Positions 48,118 through 56,951 of a stretch of DNA of 64,000 nucleotides are shown piece after piece. Positions within the stretch are counted from its first letter, which is position 1. Each line of letters starts with the position of its first letter. A program made the translations under genes and the position numbers. Source of the stretch: Roseiarcus sp963787135 (GTDB lineage: Bacteria > Pseudomonadota > Alphaproteobacteria > Rhizobiales > Beijerinckiaceae); the NCBI GenBank assembly GCA_963787135.1, contig CAWBBW010000036.1, forward strand, positions 1-64,000, given 5' to 3'. The notes below the pieces were generated by a model. It was given only the letters and a program-made list of their open reading frames with translations, was not told where the DNA came from and searched no databases.

Positions 48118-49894
48118 TCACGCCCCGGGCGCGCCGGCCTTGAGCATGCCCTCCGCGATGCGTTCGCGCTGGGCGAGATAGACGGGATTGTCGCTTTCCG
48201 CGCCGGCGCGGAAGCGCGGGATGCTGAAGGCCGGCGATATTTCGAGGCCAGCCTTGACCTCCGCCTCCGCCTCGCTTTGCCGGCCGAGGTGAGACAGCGC
48301 CGCCGCATTGTAGAAATGATTGAGCGGGTAGTTCCGGCTCGAGTTGATCGACTGCCTGAAGAGATCCGTCGCCTCTTCGTCCCGGGCAAGATGCAGCTTG
48401 GCGACGCCTTGAATGTGGGTCCAAAGGAAGGACGCGCCATCGCTCGGCGAGATGCGGAACGCCTCAGCGATGTGGGCCTCCGCTTCTTCCGCTCGGCCGA
48501 GCGTGATCTTGGCCAAGCCGATCCACGCATGCGCCGCGCCTAGGTTTCGGTTCAGCGCCAGCGCCCGCTCGAGTTCTCCGATGCCGCGGGAGGCGCGGTT
48601 GGTCAGGATCTGGACGTATCCGAGCCAGAGATGGGCCCAATAATTGCGCGGCTGGATGGCGAGTCCCTTCAGCAGCAGCGCCTCGCCGGCCGAAAGGCGC
48701 TCGCGGCGATCGTCGCTGGCATAAATTGCGGCAAGGAGGACGTCGACCCGCGCGGCGCCGACGAGAGCATCGATGTTGGTCGGATCGAGTTCGACCGCCT
48801 TCTCGAATAGCTCGCGGGCGCGCTCAAGGTTGTCACGCCGCCCTTTGTTGAAAGACGGCCACTCCCCGGAAATAATAGTCCATCGAATCCGGATTGGGCT
48901 CGCGTTCCGCACGCTGCGCCTCGACCGCGATCAGTTCCGGGCGCAACTGGTTAGTGAGGTGGGAAACGATCTCGTCCTGCATGTCGAAAAGATCGGCGAG
49001 AGGCTTGTCGAAGCGATCGGCCCAAAGATGGTTTCCGGTCACCCCGTCGATCAGTTGCACGTTGACGCGCATCCTGCTCGCCCCGCTCTGGATACTGCCT
49101 TCGACGATGTAGCGGACGTTGAGATCCCGCCCGATCTGCTTGGCGTCGACCGTCTTTCCCTTATAGGTGAAGGCGGTGTTGCGCGCGACGACGAGGGCGC
49201 CGGTGATGTGCGACAGATCGGTCGTCAGGCTCTCGGTGACGCCGTCGGCAAAATGCTCCAGCTCGACAGCGCCGCCCATATTGGCGAAAGGCAGGACCAC
49301 GATCGAAAGGCGGGCGGGACCAGCGCGCTCGGGCGGCGCTTCGAGAGGCGCTGGCTTCGCCTCGGCGGGCAGGCCGACGTCCAGAGAATAGACCCGCATC
49401 GGCTCGGCGATATTCTTCAGTTCCTTGTGGCCGAGATCGCTGACCGAGAGATCGAGCCGCCCCTTGACCTGGCGATAGGCGTCTTCGGAAAGAGCGATCG
49501 CGCCGGGTTTGGCGATTCCTTCGAGGCGAGCGGCGATATTGACGCCGTCGCCCATCAGGTCGCCATCGGCCTCCTCGACCACGTCGCCGAGATGGACGCC
49601 GACGCGAAACTCGATCCGGCGATCCAGCGGCAGCCCGGCGTTGCGCTCCACCAGCCCGTTCTGCATTTCGATGGCGCAACGCACCGCGTCCACGACGCTG
49701 CGAAATTCGACCAGAACCCCGTCGCCCGTGCGCTTGACCACCCGGCCGTGATGCACAGAGATAACTGGGTCGATCAGGTCGCTTCTCAGCGCGCGCAGCC
49801 GGGCGAGAATGCGATCTTCGTCGGCGCCGGCAAGCCGGGAGAAGCCGACGATGTCGGCCACCAGAATTGCCGCCAGCTTTCGCGTTACGATCAA
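48118..49894 (-). CDS. Class III adenylate/guanylate cyclase with TPR domain, one frame break
   Basis: About 590 residues. The cyclase homology domain has the metal Asp in LVADIVGFSRLAG, VKRTGDGVLVEF and GDGVNIAARLE. It is followed by a rhizobial-type middle domain (LPFANMGGAVELEHFADGVT, VRYIVEGSIQSG, HLWADRFDKPLADLFDMQDE) and C-terminal tetratricopeptide repeats. At about 48849-48854 one extra T in a TTT run breaks VAVFNKGRRDNLERARELFE. TTG 49894 follows a CGGAG site. It would make cyclic AMP or GMP in the cytosol; the TPR part may sense a partner. Confidence 0.85.
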
Positions 49895-50041
49895 GGCAGG
49901 TCTCCGGGTCCAAGGCAGAATATAGGGCCGCGGCCGAAACAATCCAGAATCGGCGGGAACGCAAGCGTCGCCTTCCGACCATTTGACGCGCTGCGCCGCC
50001 GCGGCGATGCTCACGCGATCCAATTCAAACGGAAGTTCGCT

Positions 50042-50821
50042 GTGCCTTCATCCCGAATCGTCATTCCCGATCTCGCCGGCAAGGCGATTCTCGTCACGGG
50101 CGGGTCCACCGGCATCGGAGCGGCGGTGGCGCTGGGCTTCGCCGAGCAGGGGGCCAGGGTCGCGATCGGCTATCATGCGAGCGAGGCGCCGGCGCTCGCG
50201 CTCAAGCGCGAGATCGAGTCCCGGGGCGGGGAAGCGCTCGCAGTCAGGGGCGACGTCGCCGATCCAGACGAATGCGACCGCATTGTCGCCGAAACGGCCG
50301 CCGGATTTGGCCGACTCGACGGTCTCGTCAACAACGCCGGCCTGATGCTCGGCAGAATTCCCTCGTTCGAGGCGGACGACGAGCGCGTTCGCGCAGTGAT
50401 CGATCTCAATGCACGTTCGGTCGTCTCCATGACCCGAGCCGCCGTTCCCTGGCTCGAGCGCCAAGGCGGCTTCATCATCAACACGACCTCGATTGCGGCG
50501 CGCAACGGCGGCGGCGGAGGGGCAGTTCTTTACGCCGCCGCCAAGGGCTTCGTTTCGACGCTAACCCGCGGCAACGCCAAAGAATTGATCAGCAAGAACA
50601 TACGGGTGAACGCTGTCGCGCCCGGCGTGATCGCGACGCCGTTCCATGAACGCTACTCGGACGCCGAGATGATGGAAACGTTGCGCCGGACCGTTCCGCT
50701 CGGCCGCGTGGGAACGCCCGAGGAATGCGTCGGCGCCTACCTGTTTCTGGCCTCCGAGGCGCTCAGCGGATACATTGTCGGCCAGATTATCGAAGTCAAC
50801 GGCGGCCAGTTGATGCCCTGA
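50042..50821 (+). CDS. Short-chain dehydrogenase/reductase
   Basis: 259 residues from GTG 50042. NAD(P) site: AILVTGGSTGIGAAVALGFA. Structural NNAG: GLVNNAGLMLG. Catalytic Ser in NTTSIAARNG and Tyr/Lys in AVLYAAAKGFVS. The C-terminal substrate loop is APGVIATPFHERYSD and the end GYIVGQIIEVNGGQLMP is standard. The enzyme resembles 3-oxoacyl-ACP reductase-like SDRs; substrate unknown. It is divergent from the cyclase gene. Confidence 0.87.
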   Translation: MPSSRIVIPDLAGKAILVTGGSTGIGAAVALGFAEQGARVAIGYHASEAPALALKREIESRGGEALAVRGDVADPDECDRIVAETAAGFGRLDGLVNNAGLMLGRIPSFEADDERVRAVIDLNARSVVSMTRAAVPWLERQGGFIINTTSIAARNGGGGGAVLYAAAKGFVSTLTRGNAKELISKNIRVNAVAPGVIATPFHERYSDAEMMETLRRTVPLGRVGTPEECVGAYLFLASEALSGYIVGQIIEVNGGQLMP

Positions 50822-50853
50822 GCCCCGCAACGGCTGCGCTACGGATCGGGCCC

Positions 50854-51129
50854 CTATTGACGATATTGCTGGATGCGGGTCGTGCGAAGCCCGGCGAGGC
50901 CGTACTGGTCAATGGACATCTGCCAGCTGAGGAACTCGTCGACCGTCAGGGTGTAGCGCGAACACGCCTCTTCGAGCGAAATGAGCCCGCCGCGAACCGC
51001 CGCCACCACTTCGGCCTTGCGCCGAATGACCCAGCGGCGGGTTGTTGGCGGCGGCAAATCGGCAACCGTCAGGGGACTGCCGTCGGGGCCGATCACGTAT
51101 TTCACCCTCGGCCGCATCGTGTCACTCAT
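50854..51129 (-). CDS. sciP: SciP-type CtrA inhibitor (DUF1153)
   Basis: 91 residues, almost the full conserved family sequence: RPRVKYVIGPDGSPLTVADL, TRRWVIRRKAEVVAAVRGGL, SLEEACSRYTLTVDEFLSWQ and GLAGLRTTRIQQYRQ. In Caulobacter SciP binds CtrA in G1 and blocks its activation of target promoters. The ATG at 51129 gives the family start; the upstream extension is not conserved. Confidence 0.9.
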   Translation of the reverse strand: MSDTMRPRVKYVIGPDGSPLTVADLPPPTTRRWVIRRKAEVVAAVRGGLISLEEACSRYTLTVDEFLSWQMSIDQYGLAGLRTTRIQQYRQ

Positions 51130-51423
51130 GGAACGCTCACTTGCACGCGGTACTGAAGCATCGGGACGATAGTTCAAGCGATTTAAGATTTGCCTAAACT
51201 GCCGCGGACCAAAAAACCGCCGTAACTGTCTCAAATGGCGCGATGTCTTACCTAAAGGTTAGCGCTCCTGATCTCGGCGCGTCCGCGCGCCCGTTCGGAC
51301 CGGTCGAACTCGGGCGCGGCAAAACTGGCGGCAGAGGCGGAATTGGTCTATGGATTTGTCTGATGTGGGCCGAAAGGCCAATCTAACCCCAGGATCCGGC
51401 GACTGCGCCCGGACGAGATCGTA
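51130..51423. promoter_or_regulatory. sciP-mnmA divergent control region with a possible CtrA box
   Basis: TTAA-N7-CTAA at 51183-51197 is one mismatch from the CtrA half-site pair TTAA-N7-TTAA. It lies about 55 bases upstream of the sciP start. A second dyad, TTACCTAAAGGTTAG, lies at about 51246-51260. CtrA is known to drive sciP in Caulobacter, which makes the first site plausible. Confidence 0.45.
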
Positions 51424-52579
51424 ATGCTTGCGCCAGCCCTCGCGACGGCCTCGCGCCTCGCGATCAACAGCCTCGGCCTCTACAAGGCCCCCGAAGACAC
51501 GCGCGTGGTCGTGGCGATGTCGGGCGGGGTCGACTCTTCCGTCGTCGCGGCGATGATGGCGGAGGAGGGCTACGACGTCGTTGGCGTCACGATGCAGCTT
51601 TACGATCACGGCGAGGCGACCCATCGCAAGGGCGCTTGCTGCGCCGGCCAGGACATTCACGACGCGCGCGACGTCGCCGCTCGCCTCGGCATTCCCCATT
51701 ACGTGCTCGACTTCGAGCAGCGGTTCCGCGAGAAGGTGATCGAGCCGTTCGCGCGCGCCTATGTCGGCGGCGAGACGCCCATTCCCTGCGTCGCCTGCAA
51801 CCAGCACATGAAGTTCGCCGATCTTTTCGCGGCGGCGAGAGACCTCGGCGCCGACCTGCTGGCGACCGGCCATTATGTCGTCACGCGCGACGACGGTCGC
51901 GGCGGGAGGGCCCTCTACCGCGCCGCCGCCGCCGACCGCGACCAAAGCTATTTCCTGTTCGCCACAACCCGCCACCAGCTCATGCGCCTGCGTTTTCCGC
52001 TCGGCGGGATGACGAAGCCCGAAGTGCGCGAGCTCGCGCGCAAATACGGTCTTATCAACGCCGAAAAAGCCGACAGTCAGGACATCTGCTTCGTTCCTGC
52101 CGGCCACTATAGCGACATGATCGAGCGTCTCCTGCCGGGCGCCTCGATTCCCGGCGACATTGTCCATATCGACGGACGGGTGCTCGGCCGTCACGCGGGC
52201 ATTGTCCATTACACCATCGGCCAGCGGCGCGGCCTCGGCGTCGCCGCGACGCAGCCGCTTTATGTCGTCGGCCTCGATGCGCCCAGCGCGCGCGTGCTGG
52301 TCGGCCCGCGCTCCGCGCTCGCCAGGACGCGCCTCACGCTTCGGGAAGTGAACTGGATCGGCGACGGCGAGCTTGCCGATGCGCCGGCGTCGGGACTTCC
52401 GATCGGCGCCCGGGTGCGCTCGACCCGTCCGCCTGCGGCTGCGCTCTTGATGCCGACCGGCGAAGTCGAGTTCGCCGAGCCGGAGAGCGGCGTGTCGCCG
52501 GGCCAGGCGTGCGTCTTCTACGAGTTCGCTCGACCCGCGCGCGCGAGTGCTGGGCGGCGGATTCATCGCGGCGTCCTGA
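51424..52579 (+). CDS. mnmA: tRNA-specific 2-thiouridylase MnmA, frame break near the 3' end
   Basis: About 384 residues. The PP-loop is VVVAMSGGVDSSVVAAMMAE. The catalytic cysteines are in PIPCVACNQHMKF and SQDICFVPAGHY. RNA-binding parts HYTIGQRRGLGV and the C-terminal barrel follow. At 52522-52527 GAGTTC breaks the frame; removing one T gives FYESLDPRARVLGGGFIAAS and a stop at 52577. It thiolates U34 of Glu, Gln and Lys tRNAs. Confidence 0.94.
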
Positions 52580-52597
52580 GGTTCGGCGGGACGGGCC

Positions 52598-52804
52598 ATG
52601 GCTGCATTCGACGAGGAAGCCGTATTCGGCCCGAAGCCCAAGAAGCCAACCACACACGAGATCGGCCAAAACCTCGACGACCTCTCCGAGATCGAACTCG
52701 CCGAGCGCATCGGGGTTCTGAAAGCCGAGATCGAGCGGCTCGAACGGGCGATCCTATCGCGTCAGGCGACGCGGGCGGCGGCAGCCGCCGCGTTCAAGGG
52801 CTAA
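52598..52804 (+). CDS. DUF1192 small protein
   Basis: 68 residues. The conserved core is the coiled-coil segment LDDLSEIELAERIGVLKAEI, and the C-terminus has an Ala-rich tail. DUF1192 is a short alphaproteobacterial family of unknown function. It lies 18 bases after the corrected mnmA stop and 21 before the SDR gene. Confidence 0.82.
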   Translation: MAAFDEEAVFGPKPKKPTTHEIGQNLDDLSEIELAERIGVLKAEIERLERAILSRQATRAAAAAAFKG

Positions 52805-52825
52805 AGTTCCAAACGGGAGGACCGC

Positions 52826-53699
52826 ATGGCGGCGCCGACGCTCAAGGGAAAGACGCTGTTCATCACCGGCGCGTCGCGGGGCATTGGCCTGGCAATCGGC
52901 CTGCGCGCAGCGCGCGACGGCGCTAATGTCGCGATCGCCGCCAAGACTGCGGAGCCCAACGCCAAGCTGCCCGGCACGATCTACACCGCCGCCAAAGAGA
53001 TCGAAGCGGCGGGAGGCCGCGCGCTGCCGCTCATCGTCGACGTACGCGAAGAGACGAGCGTGCGCAGGGCGCTCGACGAGACGGCGCAGCACTTTGGCGG
53101 CATCGACATCATCGTCAACAACGCCAGCGCGATCTCGCTGACCGACAGCCAGTCGACCGAGATGAAGCGTTTCGATCTCATGCATCAGATCAATACGCGC
53201 GGCACATTCATGGTGTCCAAGTTTGGCGCGCCCTATCTGTTCAAGGCCGATAACCCGCATATCCTGATGCTGTCGCCGCCGCTCGACATGAAGGAGAAAT
53301 GGTTCGCAGGCCACACCGCCTATACGATGGCGAAGTTCGGCATGAGCATCGTGGTGCTCGGCCTCGCGGGCGAATTCCGCAGCAAGGGCGTGGCCGTCAA
53401 CGCCCTTTGGCCGCGCACAACGATCGCGACTGCGGCGGTGAAGAATTCTGCTCGGCGGCGACGCCCTGATGCGCGCCTCGAGGACGCCCGAGATCCTCGC
53501 CGACGCCGCGCATCTTGTCTTTTGCAAGCCGGCGCGCGAATTCACCGGCCGCTTCCTGATCGACGACACGTTCCTCGCCGAGAATGGCGTCACGGAGTTC
53601 GATCACTACCGCATCGACCCGACGCGCGATCTCGCGGTCGATTTCTTCGTCCCCGACGACAGCGTCGCGCCCGCGTCGCTCACGCGACGAGCTGGTTAA
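52826..53699 (+). CDS. Short-chain dehydrogenase (HSDL2-like), one frame break
   Basis: About 290 residues. NAD(P) site: LFITGASRGIGLAIGLRAAR. The insert IAAKTAEPNAKLPGTIYTAA is typical of the hydroxysteroid dehydrogenase-like 2 group. NNAS and the catalytic YTMAK (HTAYTMAKFGMSIVVLGLA) are present. At 53443-53448 GAATTC breaks the frame; removing one T gives AVKNLLGGDALMRASRTPEI and the remaining residues with FTGRFLIDDTFL. Substrate unknown, possibly an acyl or steroid-like compound. Confidence 0.82.
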
Positions 53700-53710
53700 A
53701 GCGCGTTGCG

Positions 53711-53795
53711 CTTCGACGGAATTGTCGCAACGGAGAGCGGCCTGCGCGTTTGGACGCGCGACAAGGTTTTCAGAGGGTTAGGCGCCAAAAACTGT
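53711..53795 (+). repeat. Dispersed intergenic repeat, copy 2
   Basis: Starts CTTCGACGGAATTGTC and ends AGAGGGTTAGGCGCCAAAAA plus CTGT, matching the copy at 42161-42243 at both ends. It lies 12 bases after an SDR stop codon, in the spacer between convergent genes. Confidence 0.7.
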
Positions 53796-53838
53796 CGCGG
53801 TTTCGCCGTGATCATAATAAGCAAAAATAATCTGTAAT

Positions 53839-55188
53839 TCAGGCCAACAAGGTGCGGAAGTAATCGTTCAGGAGCCGGTCGCCCGGATCGAACTGCCGCC
53901 GGGTCTCAGCGAAGTCCTTGAGCCGGTCGCCACACGCCTTGCGCACGATCTCCGGCGTCAGACCGTATGTCTGGTTGAGCAGAGGGACGCCGCCGCGATC
54001 GCTGCAAAACTGGTTGTATGCGTCGAGGAAAGGCTTCCAGCCCGGGTTGCCGGTAGAGACCGGATCGATCGTCATGACCGGCCCGTCGTAGGAATAGGAC
54101 AGCAATGCTTTCTGATCCTGCGCGATCCGATAGCCGACATACGCCAGATTCGACCTGTAGCCGACGCGATCATGATAGTCGCGAACGAAACTGATGAATT
54201 GGGTGAAGATCGCCGGGAACTGCGGTTCGGGAAACGCAAACAGGCTGAACGTGTAGCGCCGGTCGTCCGACACGGGAGGGTACTCGACGATCTGATCGGG
54301 CGGGAGCGTGTAGTCCGCGCGGACGAGGTTCTCGAGCTTGAAGCGAAGGATCGCGCCGAAGCCGTCGATCACCTCGTAGCGAAGCGTCGGGTCGGGAATA
54401 CTCGCCTCGATATCATGGCCGAAGCGGGGTCCGGCGGTTCCCCACAAGTAGTTTCGCAAAATCCAAGCCGAACGATTGGGGCTGCCGCTGGCGCCGGGAT
54501 TGTAGCGGCGGAATTCGACGGTGACCCTGTCCACGAACGGAAACGTGTACCAGAACATCGATTCGCCGCGCGCCTTGAGCGAATCGAGCTTGGCAACGAA
54601 CGCGTCGAGCGCGAAGGTTTCGTGATAGACCGCCATGGGCAGCAGCGGACGAATCCGGTAGGTCACTTCATACACGATGCCGAACGTGCCGTAGCTCGAC
54701 CGGACCTTCCGCATCAGGTCCTCTTGTGTCTCGGTGACCTCCATGAGGTCGCCGTTCGGCAACACCAGCTTGACCCCGATGATGTAGGATCCGACCTGGC
54801 CGTATTCGCCTTCGAACGAGGCGTCCTTCGTCCCAGCGCAGGCCGCGCTTCCGGCGGTGAGGCTGCCGATCTCGGTATTGACGTAGAATTGCAGATTGCG
54901 TCGCGCGAGTTCGCGCGCCATGTCGATGTGCCGGGCGCCTGCCTCGACCGTCATCGTATCGGGACCAATATTGAGGATCCGGTTCATTTTCATCCGGAGG
55001 AGCGTCCCGCCTTCGGCGGCGCCGCAGGGCGAAGTGGAATGGTTGGAGCCGACCGCCCGCACCGGCGCCGGGTATTTCCCGGCGTCCTTCAGGACAGCGA
55101 CGATGTCGGCCACCGAGTTCGCGTCGACGATGACTTTGGGATGCGACACGATGTCGCCGAACCAGTTGGTGACTTCGAGGTCGGGCAT
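53839..55188 (-). CDS. FAD-binding oxidoreductase (lactone oxidase-like), second family member
   Basis: 449 residues. The PCMH FAD domain has VRAVGSNHSTSPCGAAEGGT (His50 at the covalent-flavin position), NLQFYVNTEIGSLTAGSAAC and YGQVGSYIIGVKLVLPNGDL. The C-terminal half ends with RLKDFAETRRQFDPGDRLLN, the berberine/lactone-oxidase type ending. It shares architecture but little sequence with the flavoenzyme at 35432. Substrate not readable. Confidence 0.82.
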   Translation of the reverse strand: MPDLEVTNWFGDIVSHPKVIVDANSVADIVAVLKDAGKYPAPVRAVGSNHSTSPCGAAEGGTLLRMKMNRILNIGPDTMTVEAGARHIDMARELARRNLQFYVNTEIGSLTAGSAACAGTKDASFEGEYGQVGSYIIGVKLVLPNGDLMEVTETQEDLMRKVRSSYGTFGIVYEVTYRIRPLLPMAVYHETFALDAFVAKLDSLKARGESMFWYTFPFVDRVTVEFRRYNPGASGSPNRSAWILRNYLWGTAGPRFGHDIEASIPDPTLRYEVIDGFGAILRFKLENLVRADYTLPPDQIVEYPPVSDDRRYTFSLFAFPEPQFPAIFTQFISFVRDYHDRVGYRSNLAYVGYRIAQDQKALLSYSYDGPVMTIDPVSTGNPGWKPFLDAYNQFCSDRGGVPLLNQTYGLTPEIVRKACGDRLKDFAETRRQFDPGDRLLNDYFRTLLA

Positions 55189-55379
55189 GTCCTCCCCTTT
55201 CGGCTTCGCAGTTCCGCGCTGATGGCGGTGCGCCGGCTGGGGCGTTTCACTAGCACGTTTTGCGGGTCGCCGGTCACCGCGCGGACGAACCTTTTGCCGG
55301 CGCGCCTCCTCCCCGATGGGAACGCGATACGATTTCGCCGCCGGACCGGCCCCGGGCGAAGACTTTCTTAACGATTACC

Positions 55380-55470
55380 GATTATGAACGTCATCAGCCC
55401 GTCCTCGCGGGTTCTGTTCAACTCCTCCGATCTAACCACCTCTCAAAGCCGCCTCCGGGCGGCTTTTTTT
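55380..55470 (+). ncRNA. Candidate small RNA ending in an intrinsic terminator
   Basis: A plus-strand intrinsic terminator stands without any plus-strand gene before it; the only upstream gene is divergent. Just 5' of it are a small hairpin and an exposed CUCCUCC stretch, which could pair with ribosome-binding sites as in known alphaproteobacterial trans-acting RNAs. The 5' end was not located and no promoter is claimed. Confidence 0.35.
55445..55470 (+). terminator. Strong intrinsic terminator
   Basis: AAAGCCGCC and GGCGGCTTT form a 9-bp perfect stem with a TCCG tetraloop, followed by a run of seven T. It is the clearest terminator in the window. Confidence 0.88.
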
Positions 55471-55611
55471 CGTTTGCAATCGCCGAAATCGCGTTAAGGT
55501 TAGTTCCGGGTAAATGCCCAGGTCGGCCATGCCGGCCTTATGATCGCGAAGCGGTTGCGCACGTGCGGGAGGCCAACTGCGCGAAATTTCGCGGCGTCGG
55601 GGGTGTAGCGT

Positions 55612-56160
55612 ATGGGTCGCCAGTTCGATGGATCGACGCGGCAGCTTGCGGCCGGGCTATTTCCGCCGCCCGCGGTCCCGTTCGTTTACCGCCACGCCGC
55701 CTCGCCCGCATTCAAGGACCTGTTTCGCGAGGGCATGGCGCTCGTCGAAGAGGCGGCCGCCTATCTCGACGGCCCGGGGCGAACGGAATCGCGCGCGCTC
55801 CCCCGCCCGGCCGCCCTCGCCTATGCGACCGAAAGCATGCGCCTGACGACCCGGCTCATGCAGGTCGCGTCCTGGCTCCTGCTCCAGCGCGCCGTCAACG
55901 AGGGCGAGCTGACGCGGACCCAGGCGCTGGCCGAACGGCATCGGGTCAAGCTTTCGCGACAGGATCTCGGCTGCCCCCCAGAGGTTTACGAGGAGCTTCC
56001 GGCGACGCTGCGCGATCTGAGCCGGCGTTCGTTGCGGGTTCAGGAACGCGTCATCCATCTCGATCGGAGCCTCGCGATCGCCCGTTCGCCCGAGCCGACG
56101 GAGCGGCATCGCGAAATCGCTTTGCAGCACGAGCGTCTACGCGCTGCGTTTTCGACCTGA
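55612..56160 (+). CDS. rcdA: RcdA-like regulator of CtrA degradation (DUF1465)
   Basis: 182 residues, mostly helical. The family core is FKDLFREGMALVEEAAAYLD, followed by LAYATESMRLTTRLMQVASW, LLLQRAVNEGELTRTQALAE and RVIHLDRSLAIARS. In Caulobacter RcdA is an adaptor that brings CtrA and other substrates to ClpXP. The residues match DUF1465, of which RcdA is the known member. The functional assignment is by family. Confidence 0.72.
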   Translation: MGRQFDGSTRQLAAGLFPPPAVPFVYRHAASPAFKDLFREGMALVEEAAAYLDGPGRTESRALPRPAALAYATESMRLTTRLMQVASWLLLQRAVNEGELTRTQALAERHRVKLSRQDLGCPPEVYEELPATLRDLSRRSLRVQERVIHLDRSLAIARSPEPTERHREIALQHERLRAAFST

Positions 56161-56303
56161 CGGGCGAACGAGCCGTCGGAGGCCGTCCGGAAAGGACGGT
56201 TCGAGCGAGGCCACGACGCGGCGGCGCCGAAGGGACTTGCCACAATCCCGGTTTTGGCCGCATTGGTCGGCGAGATAACCGTCTCCTCAGACCTTTGCCG
56301 TTC

Positions 56304-56951
56304 ATGCCGTCCTTACCGCCCTGCACGCTGACCCTTATCACCCCGCCGCTCTCGGCCTTGAACGCCCGCGCGTTCGCCAGCACTTTTGCGGAAGTTCTCG
56401 CGGCCGCACCGGCGGCGAGCGCACTCGTGCGGCTCGCGCCGGGCGCCCAGGGTGAGGCGAAGGCGATCTTGGCGCCGCTTCTGAAGGCGGCCGTCGCGGC
56501 GGAGTGCGCGCTGATTCTGGAGAATGACGCGCGGCTTGCCGCCAAACTCGGCGCCGACGGCGTCCACGTTGCGGGCGCGGGCGAAGCCCTCGAAGAGGCG
56601 CTCGACAGCCTGAAGCCCGAGCGGATCGTCGGCGCCGGCGCGCTTCGCATGCGCGACGAGGCGATGACGGCGGGCGAAAAAGGCGCAGATTATGTGATGT
56701 TCGGCGAGCCGCGCGGGGCCGCCCTCGCAATGCCGCTCGAACTGCTCGTCGAGCGGGTCGCCTGGTGGGCGGAAATCTTCGAGACCCCGTGCGTCGCCTA
56801 CGCGGAGTCGATCGAGGCGGCCGGCCGGCTTGCGCGCGCCGGCGCTGATTTCGTCGCGTTTGAAACGGCAATCTGGAATGCGTCCTCTCCCGTCGAGGCC
56901 GCCCGCCAGGCGCAGGCGCTGCTCATCGAAATCGCTGCGGAGGCGCGGTGA
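56304..56951 (+). CDS. Thiamine-phosphate synthase-like protein (ThiE/TenI fold)
   Basis: 215 residues. A TIM barrel with CTLTLITPPL at the start, CALILENDARLAAKLGADGV then HVAGAGEALEEAL, and DYVMFGEPRG. The phosphate-loop parts of true ThiE are weaker here (no clear GxGP-type loops), so this may be a ThiE-fold relative. Its stop overlaps the GTG of the Sel1 gene, so they are coupled. Confidence 0.75.
   Translation: MPSLPPCTLTLITPPLSALNARAFASTFAEVLAAAPAASALVRLAPGAQGEAKAILAPLLKAAVAAECALILENDARLAAKLGADGVHVAGAGEALEEALDSLKPERIVGAGALRMRDEAMTAGEKGADYVMFGEPRGAALAMPLELLVERVAWWAEIFETPCVAYAESIEAAGRLARAGADFVAFETAIWNASSPVEAARQAQALLIEIAAEAR

Larger units (their letters stand above)
55189..55611. other. 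423-bp spacer with an orphan terminator
   Basis: No protein gene is seen. It contains a small hairpin (CCCGtcctcgCGGG region at about 55398-55411), a pyrimidine-rich single strand (CAACTCCTCCGATC, 55419-55432) and an intrinsic terminator. The remainder up to 55611 holds the upstream region of the rcdA-like gene. Confidence 0.5.

Noticed and set aside
55398..55470. A tRNA gene
   Set aside because: There is no acceptor stem, T-loop or anticodon arm; only a small hairpin and a terminator.
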